Shown: one piece after another, positions 7,409 to 17,221 of the stretch
Position numbering within the stretch: position 1 is the stretch's first letter
Layout: every line of letters begins with the position of its first letter
Source of the DNA: Candidatus Zhuqueibacterota bacterium
GTDB lineage: Bacteria; Zhuqueibacterota; Zhuqueibacteria; Oceanimicrobiales; Oceanimicrobiaceae
DNA: 64,000 nt
NCBI GenBank assembly: GCA_029261995.1
Contig: JAJDAF010000065.1
Coordinates: 31,832 to 95,831, forward strand
Reading direction: 5' to 3'
Made by a program: the position numbers and the translations under genes
Notes under the pieces: model-generated
Database searches by the model: none
Told to the model about the DNA's origin: nothing
What the model saw: the letters and a program-made list of their open reading frames with translations, nothing else

Positions 7409-10400
7409 CTACGTTTCAGATGGTGTTCGGGATATCTTGTTCCGGATAGATTGTCTCAGGCGCTTAGCAAAGGGCTCCGACTTAGAAGGCGAATTCTTGT
7501 CGCTTTTATATTCGCAAAGCAAAGCGATCTGTCCCAGAGTTTGGTTCATGAACTCGCCCGGATTCAATTTCAATCCGGTTCTTTCTTCCAGCTTGGCAAT
7601 GACCCGCATGGATAGAAGCGAATGCCCTCCCAGGTCGAAAAAATTGTCGTACACGCTCACTTGTTCAATGCAGAGCAGCTCTTGCCAGATTTCTGCCAGC
7701 AACGATTCCATTGCAGTCGCAGGAGCGGCATCATCTTCAATTTCTATTTTTCGAGTGTCTGGAGCCGGCAGCGCCTGGCGGTCGATCTTGCCATTTGGTG
7801 TCATGGGCAACGCGTCAAGGCAAACGAATTCGTTGGGCACCATGTAGCCGGGTAGACAGTCCTTTAAGAAGGTGTGCAACTCACTTCTCTCAGCCATCTG
7901 GGCTTGCTGCGGAACAATGTAGGCGACCAGGCGTGTGTCGCCGTTGTTTGTCGTGGCGATGACGACATTGTCTCGCACCGATGGGTGTTCTCTAAGCGCG
8001 GCCTCGATCTCTCCCGGTTCGATACGATAGCCGCGCAATTTGACCTGGTGGTCCGTTCTATCAAGAAACTCGATGTTGCCATCGGCGCGGTAACGGGCTA
8101 GATCTCCAGTCTTATAAATGCGCGCTCCGGGTTTGTCGCTAAACGGATCTGCGATGAACTTCTCCGCCGTCAGTTCCTGGCGGTTCAGGTAGCCGCGCGC
8201 CACGCCAACTCCGCCAAGGTGCAGCTCTCCGGGCACACCGACCGGAACGGGTCGCATTTCTCTATCTAAGATATAGACCTGAACGTTGGCAATTGGCCGG
8301 CCAATCGGAATCTCCGCCAAGCCGTCCATTCTCTGGTCAGGAGGTTCATAGAATATTGCCGCCACCGTCGGGCCGTAACCATTGAGCCACCGGCAACGCT
8401 TGCCGACCATCTGTGACCAGGTTGAATAGACCGATGGCGAGACTTTTTCTCCGCCAATAGTAACCAGACGAACCTGCTCCGGCATGGGGAGTGTGGCGAC
8501 AGCCATGCCGTTCACCATCTCATGCCAGAAGGCGGTAGGCACGGTGAGCACGGTTACGCGCTGCCGTTCGACAAACCGTAGAAAATCCGTCGTCGATGAC
8601 AGCACTTCCTCTGAACGGAGAACTACAGCTGCGCCGCTGAGCCAGGTGGGGAAGATATCTAGGACTGCCATATCGAAGTTGATGGAAGCAAACTGCAACA
8701 CCCGGTCGTCGCTTCGAAGTTCAAATTTTCTGGCCATGGCGCAATTGTGGTTGACCATGCCCTGATGCGTGATCATGACCCCTTTGGGCTTGCCGGTCGG
8801 ACCCGAAGTATAGATGACGTAGGCTAGATTCTGCGCCGTTGTTTGGTTGGCCGGATTGGATTGACTCTGCCGGGCGAGGGAGGGAAGATCATTGTCGAGA
8901 CAAATTGCTTTGGCTTGATTGACGGGTAGAGATTCCAGCAGCCGCTCCTGGGTTAGCAGGACCGGAGTCTGGGAATCTTGCAACATGAAGGCCAGCCGCT
9001 CCTTCGGGTAGTCAGGGTCGAGCGGCAGATAGGCGCCGCCGGCTTTGAGGATGGCCAGCAGTCCGACTGTCATTTCTATGGACCGCTCGACACAAATTCC
9101 GACAATGACATCGGGTCCCGCGCCGACAGCCTGCAGGGCGTGCGCCAGTTGATTGGCGCGTCTGTTGAGTTCGGCGTAGGTTAAGCAGTCGCTCCCGAAT
9201 TCAACTGCTATGGCCTCGGGCGTGCGTTCGACTTGCGCCTCAAAAAGCGCCTGAATGCAGGTGGAGCCGGGATATTCTTCATCAGTCGCATTCCATTCAA
9301 AAAGCAGTTGCCGGCGTTCGTTCTCTCTTAACAACGGCGCTGCCAGGATCTGCTGCGAGGGGTTCCTTACGACACTTGATAGCAGCGTTTCAAAATGGCT
9401 TGCCATCCGCTCAATTGTCGAGGCCTCAAACAGGTCTGTGTTGTAGGTCAAACCGCATTCCAGGTGACCGTCGTCTATGCTGAAATCAATTTCGAGATCG
9501 AAACGAACATGGCTGCCCTCGAGGGACAAGGGTTCCAGTTCCAGGCCGTGCAGAGATAGCGGCTCTGACGAAACGTTATGCAGCGCAAACAGCACCTGGA
9601 AAAGCGGGTTGCGACTCAGGTCCCTTTCCAAATCGAGCTTATCGATCAGCTTTTCAACCGGAAAATCCTGGTTCGCATAGGCGTCAATTGTGTCCTCACG
9701 AACTCTCCGGAGCAGTTCCCTAAATGTTGGATTGCCGTCCAGCCTGGTTCGCAATACAATAATATTTGTGAAGAAGCCAATCAGATGCTCAATCTCAGCG
9801 CGGTTGCGGTTGGCTATCGGCGAACCGACAATGATATCGCTTTGTCCGCTGTACCGCTGCAGCAACACGTTGAATGCAGCAAGCAGGGTCATGAAGGGCG
9901 TGGCATTCTCCTGCCGGCTCAGGCTGTTGATGTCGCTCAGCAGATTTTCCGGGAGCGCGAAACCGTGAGTGCGGCCACGATAGCTTTGTTCTTGAGGCCG
10001 TGGTCTGTCAGTAGGCAACTCCAGCAGCGGTGCCTCCCGGAGTTGTTTGAGCCAGTAGTCTAGTTGGGTCTGGCAGGTTTCGGTGTGCAGCCACTCGCGT
10101 TGCCAGATGGCAAAATCGGCGTACTGAATGGGCAGCTCCGGCAAGGCAGCCTTTTCCCCTTGCACAGATGCTGAATACAACTTCTCCAGTTCGCTATAGA
10201 ACACACCGGTGGACCAGGCATCTGTCACAATGTGGTGCATGCCAATCAGAAGCATGTGGGCCGCTGAGTCCAGACAAATGAGAGTCACTCGCAGAAGCGG
10301 ACCTAATGTGAGATCGAACGGCTGTTGTGCTGCGTCAGTGGCCAGGCGCTTCGCTTCAGTTTCGCGTTCGCTCTCCGTCAGCCCCTGCAGGTCGAGAATC

Positions 10401-13400
10401 GTTAACTCGCAAACCGGCTCCGGGGTAATGACCTGCAGCGGAACGCCGCCTTGCATGACAAACGCAGTGCGCAGGACCTCGTGACGGCGAATGATCTCGT
10501 CGAGGCTTTTTTCAAGCGCAGGCACATCCACATGACCAAGAAGTCGATAGGCCAAGAAGATATTGTAATACGGCGTGTCCGGCTCAAGCTGGGCAAGAAA
10601 CCATAATCGCTGTTGTGCAAATGACAATGGGATGTCGCCCCGATGCACTGATTTCGATATTGGCCCGGCAGATCCATTTTGTCCATTTTGGGGCTCTGTG
10701 TCGATAAGTTTGGCCAGTTCGGCGATGGTTGGTGATTCAAATAGCCGCCGTACCGGGAGGTCAATTTGAAGAACTTTCCGAAGCTGGGAGACCACCTGCG
10801 TCGCCTTTAGCGAATGACCGCCCAACTCAAAAAAGTTGTCATGAACACTAACCCGCTCAAGGCCCAGGACATCTGTCCAGATTCCCGCAATAGCCTTTTC
10901 AACAGGATTGCGTGCGGCAACAAACTCGGGCATATCATCAGGCCTGACTCGTTCTGGTTCCGGCAAGGCCCGGCGATCTATCTTGCCGTTCGAAGTCAGC
11001 GGCAATGCCTCCAACATGACGATAGCGGCAGGCACCATGTAGTCCGGCAACCTCTCCTTCAGAAATTGTCGCAGCTCCCGTTCTGAAGGTGCTGATTGCT
11101 GGACAGGAACGATGTATGCCACAAGACGAGCATCACCGGAGGTATCCTCACGAATCAGTACGACGGTTTCGCTGACACCGACATGCTCGTTCAGATTGGC
11201 TTCAATCTCGCCTGGTTCGACACGAAAACCACGCACCTTGACTTGATTATCCATGCGGCCAATGAATTCGATGTTGCCATCCGGAAGGTAACGGGCTAAA
11301 TCGCCCGTCTTGTACAGGCGCGTTGGTGTTTTTTGGCTGAAAGAAATCGTTACAAACTTCTCGGCAGTGAGCTCTGGGCGATTGAGATACTCGCGCGCCA
11401 GGCAAACGCCGCCAATATACAGCTCGCCCGGCACACCAACCGGCACCGGTTGACGCTCCGCATCGAGAAGATATATTTGGGTGTTGGCAATTGGCCGGCC
11501 GATGGGTGGCAGCGCTGGCCAACCGTCAGGGTCACCTTCCAGAGTATAGGCGGTGGCCACGTGGGTTTCCGAGGGCCCATAGTGATTGTGAAAGAAACAG
11601 TCCCCTAACTTGCGAAAGAACTCGACGATTGCTGGCGTTATTCGTAATTGCTCGCCGGTGGTGATAATCTCTCGCATGCAAGCCAAAGAACCGTCGTCCG
11701 GGTCTACTTGCTCGGCTAATTGTTGTAAGATTACGACCGGCAGAATGGCTCTTTCAATGCAATTCTCTTGCAGGCATCGAGCCAACAAATGAACATCCTG
11801 TCGTGTTTCTTCAGTCGCTAAAACCAGCGTGCCTCCCGAATTCAAGGTCGTGAAGATTTCCGTGAAACTGGCATCGAAACTCAGGGAGGCAATTTGCAGC
11901 GTGCGCGCGTTGCCTGACACTCGGGAGTGCTGAACCAGCCAGTTGATCCAATTGGCAAGCGTCCGGTGTGGCAGAGCAACGCCCTTGGGTTTTCCCGTGG
12001 AGCCAGATGTATAGATGACATACACCAAATCTTCAACTGTTGCACTCTTAGCCGGATTGCGCTCACTCTCGCGAGACAGGGTCAAATCGTGACTGTCCAA
12101 ACACAGGACTTTCGCCTGTTGCACCGGGATTTCCCCATGAAGTCGGTCGCAGGTCAGAATGACGGGGGCCTTCGCATCTGCCAGCATATAGGCCAGGCGC
12201 TCCCGCGGGTAGGATGAGTCCAGCGGCAGACATGTACCGCCGGCTTTCAAGACGGCCAGCACCGCGACAATCATTTCCTGAGAACGGGGCAAGTAGATTC
12301 CCACCGGCACATCCGGGCCTACGCCGAGCGTCTTCAGGTAATGCGCTATCTGGTTAGCACGCCGGTTCAGATCTTTGTAAGTTTGATCGGTTTGCTCAGA
12401 GCTCCGACCGTCGCTGTCAAGGCCTGTCGGCGAAATGAGTGCGATGGCATCTGGCGTGCGCTCAGCCTGCTGTTCAAAAAGCTCATGGATACACTGACTG
12501 CGGGGATATTCATCTTCTGTGTCATTCCACTCATGGACAAGCTGTCGCCGTTCGCCCGGTCTTAGCAACGGTAAGGTCGAAACACGCTGCTGCGGGTCGG
12601 TCGCAATCGCAGACAACAGCGACTCGAAATGACCTGCCATTCGTTTGATCGTGGAGGCGTCATACAAGTCGGTGTTGTAGGTCAAGGAACCGTGAAGTCC
12701 GTCTGTGTCTTCTTCAAAATGCACCTCGAGATCAAAACGAACCGTTTCGATGTCAAAGGTGAGCAGCTCGAGTTCCAGCCCGCGCAAGGATAGCGCGGAA
12801 TGCGGAGCATTTTGCAGCGTAAACAATACCTGGAATAGTGGATTGCGACTCAGGTCTCGTTCCAAATCCAATTCATGAACCAGCTTCTCGAACGGCAAAT
12901 CCTGGTGGGCAAAAGCCTCCAGTGTGTGCTCGCGTACCTGTTTGAGCAGCTCGGCAAATGTTGGATTTTCATCAAGCCTGGTTCGTAGCGCTAATGTATT
13001 GGTGAAGAAGCCAATCAACGGCTCAATTTCCGCATGATTGCGATTCGCGATCGGTGAGCCAACCAGAATATCGCTCTGCCCGCTATAGCGGTGCAGCAAT
13101 ATCTTGAATGCCGCAAGCAGTACCATGAAAAGCGTGGCATTCTCCTGTTGGCCCAGATTATTGAGCGTTTGAAGCAAATTTTTCGAAAGCACGAAGCTCT
13201 GTCGGGCGCCATGGTAAGTTTGCTCCCGCGGCCGTGGTCTATCAGTGGGAAGGGCCAATACCGGCGCATCGTGCAGTTGCTGCTTCCAGTAGTCTAGTTG
13301 AGTTTGTAGAATCTCGCCCTGCAGCCATTCTCGTTGCCAGAGAGCGAAATCCGCATATTGAATTCGCAAATCGGGCAAGGGAGATGGTTGCCGCTGGTCA

Positions 13401-16400
13401 AAGGCAGCATAGAGCGCACCCAACTCGCGATACAAGATGCCGGTGGACCAGGCATCGGTCACGATGTGGTGCATGGTCAGCACAAGCACATGCTTCTCAG
13501 AATTCAGACGAAACAGCGTAGCACGGAGTAAAGGGCCGGTAGCCAGGTCAAAAGGGCGCTTGATTTCTTCCTGCACCAGACGAGCCACCTCCGCCTCACG
13601 CTCGGCGTCAGCGAGCCCGCTTAGATCTATGAGTGGTAATTCAAGACTGAGACCTGGTGCGATGCGCTGGACCGCGTGACCATTGTCCGAGGTAAATGTC
13701 GTACGCAGAATCTCATGATGCCTAACAATTTCGTTAAGGCTCTGCTGCAGTACCGTCGGTTTGAGCAGACCGGAAAGTAAATAGGTGGCCGGCACATTGT
13801 AGAATGGGCTACCGGGATCAAATTGGTCAAGAAACCAGAGTCGCTGTTGTGCAAACGACAATGGGATGTCGCTCCGATACACGGCTTTCGATATTGGCCC
13901 GGCAGGTCTTTCTTGGCCATCTTTCAACCCCGTGTCGATATTCCTGGCTAGTTCGGCAATAGTCGGTGACTCAAATAGCCGCCGTACTGGCAGGTCCGTT
14001 TGGAGAACTTTCCGAAGCTGGGAGATCACCTGAGTCGCCTTTAGCGAATGACCACCCAATTCAAAAAAGTTATCATGAACACTGACCCGATCAAGGTCCA
14101 GGATCTCTGCCCAAATTCTTACAAGTGCCTCTTCAACAGGATTGCGTGCGGCAACAAACTCGGGCATGTCATCGGGCCTGATTCGCTCTGGTTCCGGCAG
14201 AGCCTTGCGGTCGATCTTGCCATTGGGTGTTATAGGAAACGCGTCTAAGCAAACGAACTCTCCGGGCACCATGTAGCTGGGTAGGCGGTGTCTTAAGAAG
14301 GTGCGCAACTCACTTCTCTCAGCCACCTGGTCCGGCTGTGGAACAATGTAGACAACCAGACGTGTGTCGCCGTCTTTTGTCATGGCGATGACGACATTGT
14401 CTCGCACCGATGGGTGTTCTCTGAGCGCAGCCTCGATCTCTCCCGGTTCGATGCGATAGCCGCGTAATTTGACCTGGTGGTCCGCTCGACCAAGAAACTC
14501 GATGTTGCCATCGGCCCGGTAACGGGCTAGATCTCCAGTCTTATAAATACGAGTTCCGGGTTTGTCGCTAAACGGATCTGTGATGAATTTCTCTTCCGTC
14601 AGTTCCTTGCGGTTGAGGTAACCTCGCGCCAGGCCAACCCCGCCAATGTGCAGTTCTCCAGGCACGCCAACCGGAACAGGTCGCAATTCATTATCTAAAA
14701 TATAGGTCCTAACGTTGGCAATTGGGCGGCCAATGGGAATCTCCGCCAAGTCGTTAATTTCCCGGCCAAGGGGTTCATAGAATATGGCCGCCACCGTCGT
14801 CTCCGTCGGGCCGTAACCGTTGAGCCAACGGCAACGCTTGCCGACCAGGTGTGACCAGGTTGCATAGACAGATGGCGAGACCTTTTCTCCGCCAATAATA
14901 ACCAGACGAACCTGCTCTGGCAGCGGGAGTTTGGCGAAAGCCATGCCGTTCACCATCTCATGCCAGAAGGCGGTAGGCAGATCAAGAACGGTTATGTGCT
15001 GCTGTTCGACAAACCGCAGAAAATCCGTTATCGATGACAGCACTTCCTCTGAACGGAGAACTAGTGCCGCGCCGCTGAGCCAGGTGGGGAAGATTTCTTC
15101 GACTGCGAAGTCGAAGTTGATGGAAGCAAACTGCAACACCCGGTCGTCGTTTCGGAGCTTGAATTCTCTGACCATCGCGCAATTGTGGTTGACCATGGCC
15201 TGATGCGTGACCATGACCCCTTTGGGGGCGCCGGTCGAACCCGAGGTATAGATGACGTAGGCGAGATTCTGCGCCGTCATTTGGCTGATGGGGTCGGATT
15301 GATTCTGTCGGGCGAAGGACTGTGAGTCGCTGTCGAGACAAATAATCTTGGCTTGATTGAGTGGTAGAGATTCCAGCAGCCGCTGTTGGGTCAAGACGAT
15401 GGGGGCCTGGGAATCCTGCAACATGAAAGCCAGGCGCTCTTTCGGATAATCCGGGTCGAGTGGCAGATAGGCGCCACCTGCTTTGAGGATGGCCAGCAGT
15501 CCGACTGCCATTTCCATGGAGCGCTCGACACAAATCCCGACAATGACATCGGGTCCCGCGCCGGCAGCCTGCAGGGCGTGCGCCAGTTGATTGGCGCGTC
15601 TGTTGAGTTCGGCGTATGTCAACTGTTCGCCTCGGAATTCAACCGCAACGGCCTTTGGTGTGCGTTCTGCCTGTACTTTGAAAAGCTCATGAAAACAGAG
15701 GTCGTTCTGCTCTGCTGTCGCCGTATCATTCCAATCGACCAACAGTCGTTTGCGCTCTGCCTCGCTTAACATCTCGAGGTCACGGATGGCTGAATCCGGA
15801 TTAGCAACGATATCGCCCAACAAGGTGAGATAGTGTTCGACCATGCCTGTCACCATGGCCTCGTCGAACAGATCTTTGTTGAAGTTGCACTCGCCGGAAA
15901 TCTGCTCCCCCTCATCGACGAAGGACATTGTGAGTTCATAACTTGCGATATCGCTCTCAATGTTTACAGGCTCGGTCTCCAGGTCGGGAAGAGCCAGCCT
16001 GTGCCAGGTCGGCGTGTTCTGTAAAATGAACATGACCTGAAACAGAGGATGTTGTGCCGCGTCCCGTTTCGGGAGAATTCTATCGACCAGTTTTTCGAAC
16101 GGTAGGTCTTGATTGGCATAAGCCTGAACACACAGATCGCGGACGCTTGTCAGCAGTTCCCTGACGCTCATATTGTTGTCAAGCTGCGTTCTCAGCACCA
16201 ACGGGTTGACGAACAGTCCGGCGAGTCCCTCCAATTCCACCCGGCTACGGTCCACATTTGCGGACCCAACTACAATGTCAGTCTGCCCGGAATACCTGGA
16301 TAAAACCACATTGAAGGCAGCCAGCAAGGTCATGAACAATGTCAGGCCTTGTTGTTGTGAAAAATCGCGAAGGCTCTGTGCCAACGGTTGTGGAATATGA

Positions 16401-17221
16401 AAAAACCGGCTCGCACCTTCGTAAGTTGGAACAGAGCCCCTGGGCCGCGTGGTTGGCAAATTCAGGGTCGATAGATTTGCGAGCTGTTTCTCCCAGTAGG
16501 CAAGCTGTTTTTCAATGACTTCAGATTTTAACCAATCGCGTTGCCACACGGCAAAGTCCGCGTATTGGATGGCAAGCGCAGGCAGTTCAGATAGACTGTT
16601 TTTTGCAAACGAGTGATAAAGCTGTCCCAGTTCATTGAACAGAATGCCCAAAGCCCAGCCGTCAACGATGATATGGTGAAACGTGAGTGCCAGAAAATGT
16701 TCTTCGCTCGATATGCGTATCAGGACCGCCCGAAAAAGCGGCGCTGTGGTCAAATCAAATGGCGTACGCAGCTCTTCTTTCATGAGACGCATGCCTTCGG
16801 TTTCGAGCTGGTCGGTCGGTAGGTTGCAGATGTCCAGGTTGCGAAGCGTTGTTGAACAATCTTCGGAGATGACTTGCCGCAGGTCGCCATCGATGAAGCG
16901 AAATGCGGTTCGGAGGACTTCGTGACGCTGCTGCAGGGCATTCAACGCTTGTTGCAATGCGTGCCGTTGCAGATGTCCGCGCAGGCGAACAGCGCTGTTG
17001 ATATTGTAGGCGTAACTCAGCGGGTCGAGCTGATGCACAAACCAAAGCCGCTCCTGAGCAAACGACGGCGGAAAGTCGTTGCTGCCAGCGTTGCGCGTCA
17101 GCGCAGGAATGGTTGAGCTTGCGGAATTGTCGCTCAGCAATTGCTCAAGAAGCTTCCTTTTCTCCGGGGACAAATCTGCAATCCGGCTTGCAACCTCTTG
17201 TGGCTTAGACTGTTTGTGCAA
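7409..17221 (-). CDS. Three-module nonribosomal peptide synthetase (C-A-PCP)x3
   Basis: A 3270-residue NRPS. Module 1: C (HHIIVDG near 181), A (YTSGSTGAPKG near 660), PCP (LGGHSLKATQ near 1052). Module 2: C (HHIVTDA near 1249), A (near 1735), PCP (near 2129). Module 3: C (near 2326), A (near 2803), PCP (LGGHSLLSM near 3191). There is no epimerization, methylation or thioesterase domain. By GrsA alignment the A1 pocket is about D-F-E-D-I-G-G-V-A (acidic 239/278 hint at a basic side chain), and A2 about D-A-T-I-I-T-H-V-A (unassigned). A3 is a close copy of A1 with altered pocket residues and three damaged core motifs. The start is TTG with GAGGAG seven bases upstream, overlapping the previous gene by 17 bp. 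It presumably extends the product of the one-module NRPS upstream. Confidence 0.95.
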   Translation of the reverse strand: MHKQSKPQEVASRIADLSPEKRKLLEQLLSDNSASSTIPALTRNAGSNDFPPSFAQERLWFVHQLDPLSYAYNINSAVRLRGHLQRHALQQALNALQQRHEVLRTAFRFIDGDLRQVISEDCSTTLRNLDICNLPTDQLETEGMRLMKEELRTPFDLTTAPLFRAVLIRISSEEHFLALTFHHIIVDGWALGILFNELGQLYHSFAKNSLSELPALAIQYADFAVWQRDWLKSEVIEKQLAYWEKQLANLSTLNLPTTRPRGSVPTYEGASRFFHIPQPLAQSLRDFSQQQGLTLFMTLLAAFNVVLSRYSGQTDIVVGSANVDRSRVELEGLAGLFVNPLVLRTQLDNNMSVRELLTSVRDLCVQAYANQDLPFEKLVDRILPKRDAAQHPLFQVMFILQNTPTWHRLALPDLETEPVNIESDIASYELTMSFVDEGEQISGECNFNKDLFDEAMVTGMVEHYLTLLGDIVANPDSAIRDLEMLSEAERKRLLVDWNDTATAEQNDLCFHELFKVQAERTPKAVAVEFRGEQLTYAELNRRANQLAHALQAAGAGPDVIVGICVERSMEMAVGLLAILKAGGAYLPLDPDYPKERLAFMLQDSQAPIVLTQQRLLESLPLNQAKIICLDSDSQSFARQNQSDPISQMTAQNLAYVIYTSGSTGAPKGVMVTHQAMVNHNCAMVREFKLRNDDRVLQFASINFDFAVEEIFPTWLSGAALVLRSEEVLSSITDFLRFVEQQHITVLDLPTAFWHEMVNGMAFAKLPLPEQVRLVIIGGEKVSPSVYATWSHLVGKRCRWLNGYGPTETTVAAIFYEPLGREINDLAEIPIGRPIANVRTYILDNELRPVPVGVPGELHIGGVGLARGYLNRKELTEEKFITDPFSDKPGTRIYKTGDLARYRADGNIEFLGRADHQVKLRGYRIEPGEIEAALREHPSVRDNVVIAMTKDGDTRLVVYIVPQPDQVAERSELRTFLRHRLPSYMVPGEFVCLDAFPITPNGKIDRKALPEPERIRPDDMPEFVAARNPVEEALVRIWAEILDLDRVSVHDNFFELGGHSLKATQVISQLRKVLQTDLPVRRLFESPTIAELARNIDTGLKDGQERPAGPISKAVYRSDIPLSFAQQRLWFLDQFDPGSPFYNVPATYLLSGLLKPTVLQQSLNEIVRHHEILRTTFTSDNGHAVQRIAPGLSLELPLIDLSGLADAEREAEVARLVQEEIKRPFDLATGPLLRATLFRLNSEKHVLVLTMHHIVTDAWSTGILYRELGALYAAFDQRQPSPLPDLRIQYADFALWQREWLQGEILQTQLDYWKQQLHDAPVLALPTDRPRPREQTYHGARQSFVLSKNLLQTLNNLGQQENATLFMVLLAAFKILLHRYSGQSDILVGSPIANRNHAEIEPLIGFFTNTLALRTRLDENPTFAELLKQVREHTLEAFAHQDLPFEKLVHELDLERDLSRNPLFQVLFTLQNAPHSALSLRGLELELLTFDIETVRFDLEVHFEEDTDGLHGSLTYNTDLYDASTIKRMAGHFESLLSAIATDPQQRVSTLPLLRPGERRQLVHEWNDTEDEYPRSQCIHELFEQQAERTPDAIALISPTGLDSDGRSSEQTDQTYKDLNRRANQIAHYLKTLGVGPDVPVGIYLPRSQEMIVAVLAVLKAGGTCLPLDSSYPRERLAYMLADAKAPVILTCDRLHGEIPVQQAKVLCLDSHDLTLSRESERNPAKSATVEDLVYVIYTSGSTGKPKGVALPHRTLANWINWLVQHSRVSGNARTLQIASLSFDASFTEIFTTLNSGGTLVLATEETRQDVHLLARCLQENCIERAILPVVILQQLAEQVDPDDGSLACMREIITTGEQLRITPAIVEFFRKLGDCFFHNHYGPSETHVATAYTLEGDPDGWPALPPIGRPIANTQIYLLDAERQPVPVGVPGELYIGGVCLAREYLNRPELTAEKFVTISFSQKTPTRLYKTGDLARYLPDGNIEFIGRMDNQVKVRGFRVEPGEIEANLNEHVGVSETVVLIREDTSGDARLVAYIVPVQQSAPSERELRQFLKERLPDYMVPAAIVMLEALPLTSNGKIDRRALPEPERVRPDDMPEFVAARNPVEKAIAGIWTDVLGLERVSVHDNFFELGGHSLKATQVVSQLRKVLQIDLPVRRLFESPTIAELAKLIDTEPQNGQNGSAGPISKSVHRGDIPLSFAQQRLWFLAQLEPDTPYYNIFLAYRLLGHVDVPALEKSLDEIIRRHEVLRTAFVMQGGVPLQVITPEPVCELTILDLQGLTESERETEAKRLATDAAQQPFDLTLGPLLRVTLICLDSAAHMLLIGMHHIVTDAWSTGVFYSELEKLYSASVQGEKAALPELPIQYADFAIWQREWLHTETCQTQLDYWLKQLREAPLLELPTDRPRPQEQSYRGRTHGFALPENLLSDINSLSRQENATPFMTLLAAFNVLLQRYSGQSDIIVGSPIANRNRAEIEHLIGFFTNIIVLRTRLDGNPTFRELLRRVREDTIDAYANQDFPVEKLIDKLDLERDLSRNPLFQVLFALHNVSSEPLSLHGLELEPLSLEGSHVRFDLEIDFSIDDGHLECGLTYNTDLFEASTIERMASHFETLLSSVVRNPSQQILAAPLLRENERRQLLFEWNATDEEYPGSTCIQALFEAQVERTPEAIAVEFGSDCLTYAELNRRANQLAHALQAVGAGPDVIVGICVERSIEMTVGLLAILKAGGAYLPLDPDYPKERLAFMLQDSQTPVLLTQERLLESLPVNQAKAICLDNDLPSLARQSQSNPANQTTAQNLAYVIYTSGPTGKPKGVMITHQGMVNHNCAMARKFELRSDDRVLQFASINFDMAVLDIFPTWLSGAAVVLRSEEVLSSTTDFLRFVERQRVTVLTVPTAFWHEMVNGMAVATLPMPEQVRLVTIGGEKVSPSVYSTWSQMVGKRCRWLNGYGPTVAAIFYEPPDQRMDGLAEIPIGRPIANVQVYILDREMRPVPVGVPGELHLGGVGVARGYLNRQELTAEKFIADPFSDKPGARIYKTGDLARYRADGNIEFLDRTDHQVKLRGYRIEPGEIEAALREHPSVRDNVVIATTNNGDTRLVAYIVPQQAQMAERSELHTFLKDCLPGYMVPNEFVCLDALPMTPNGKIDRQALPAPDTRKIEIEDDAAPATAMESLLAEIWQELLCIEQVSVYDNFFDLGGHSLLSMRVIAKLEERTGLKLNPGEFMNQTLGQIALLCEYKSDKNSPSKSEPFAKRLRQSIRNKISRTPSET

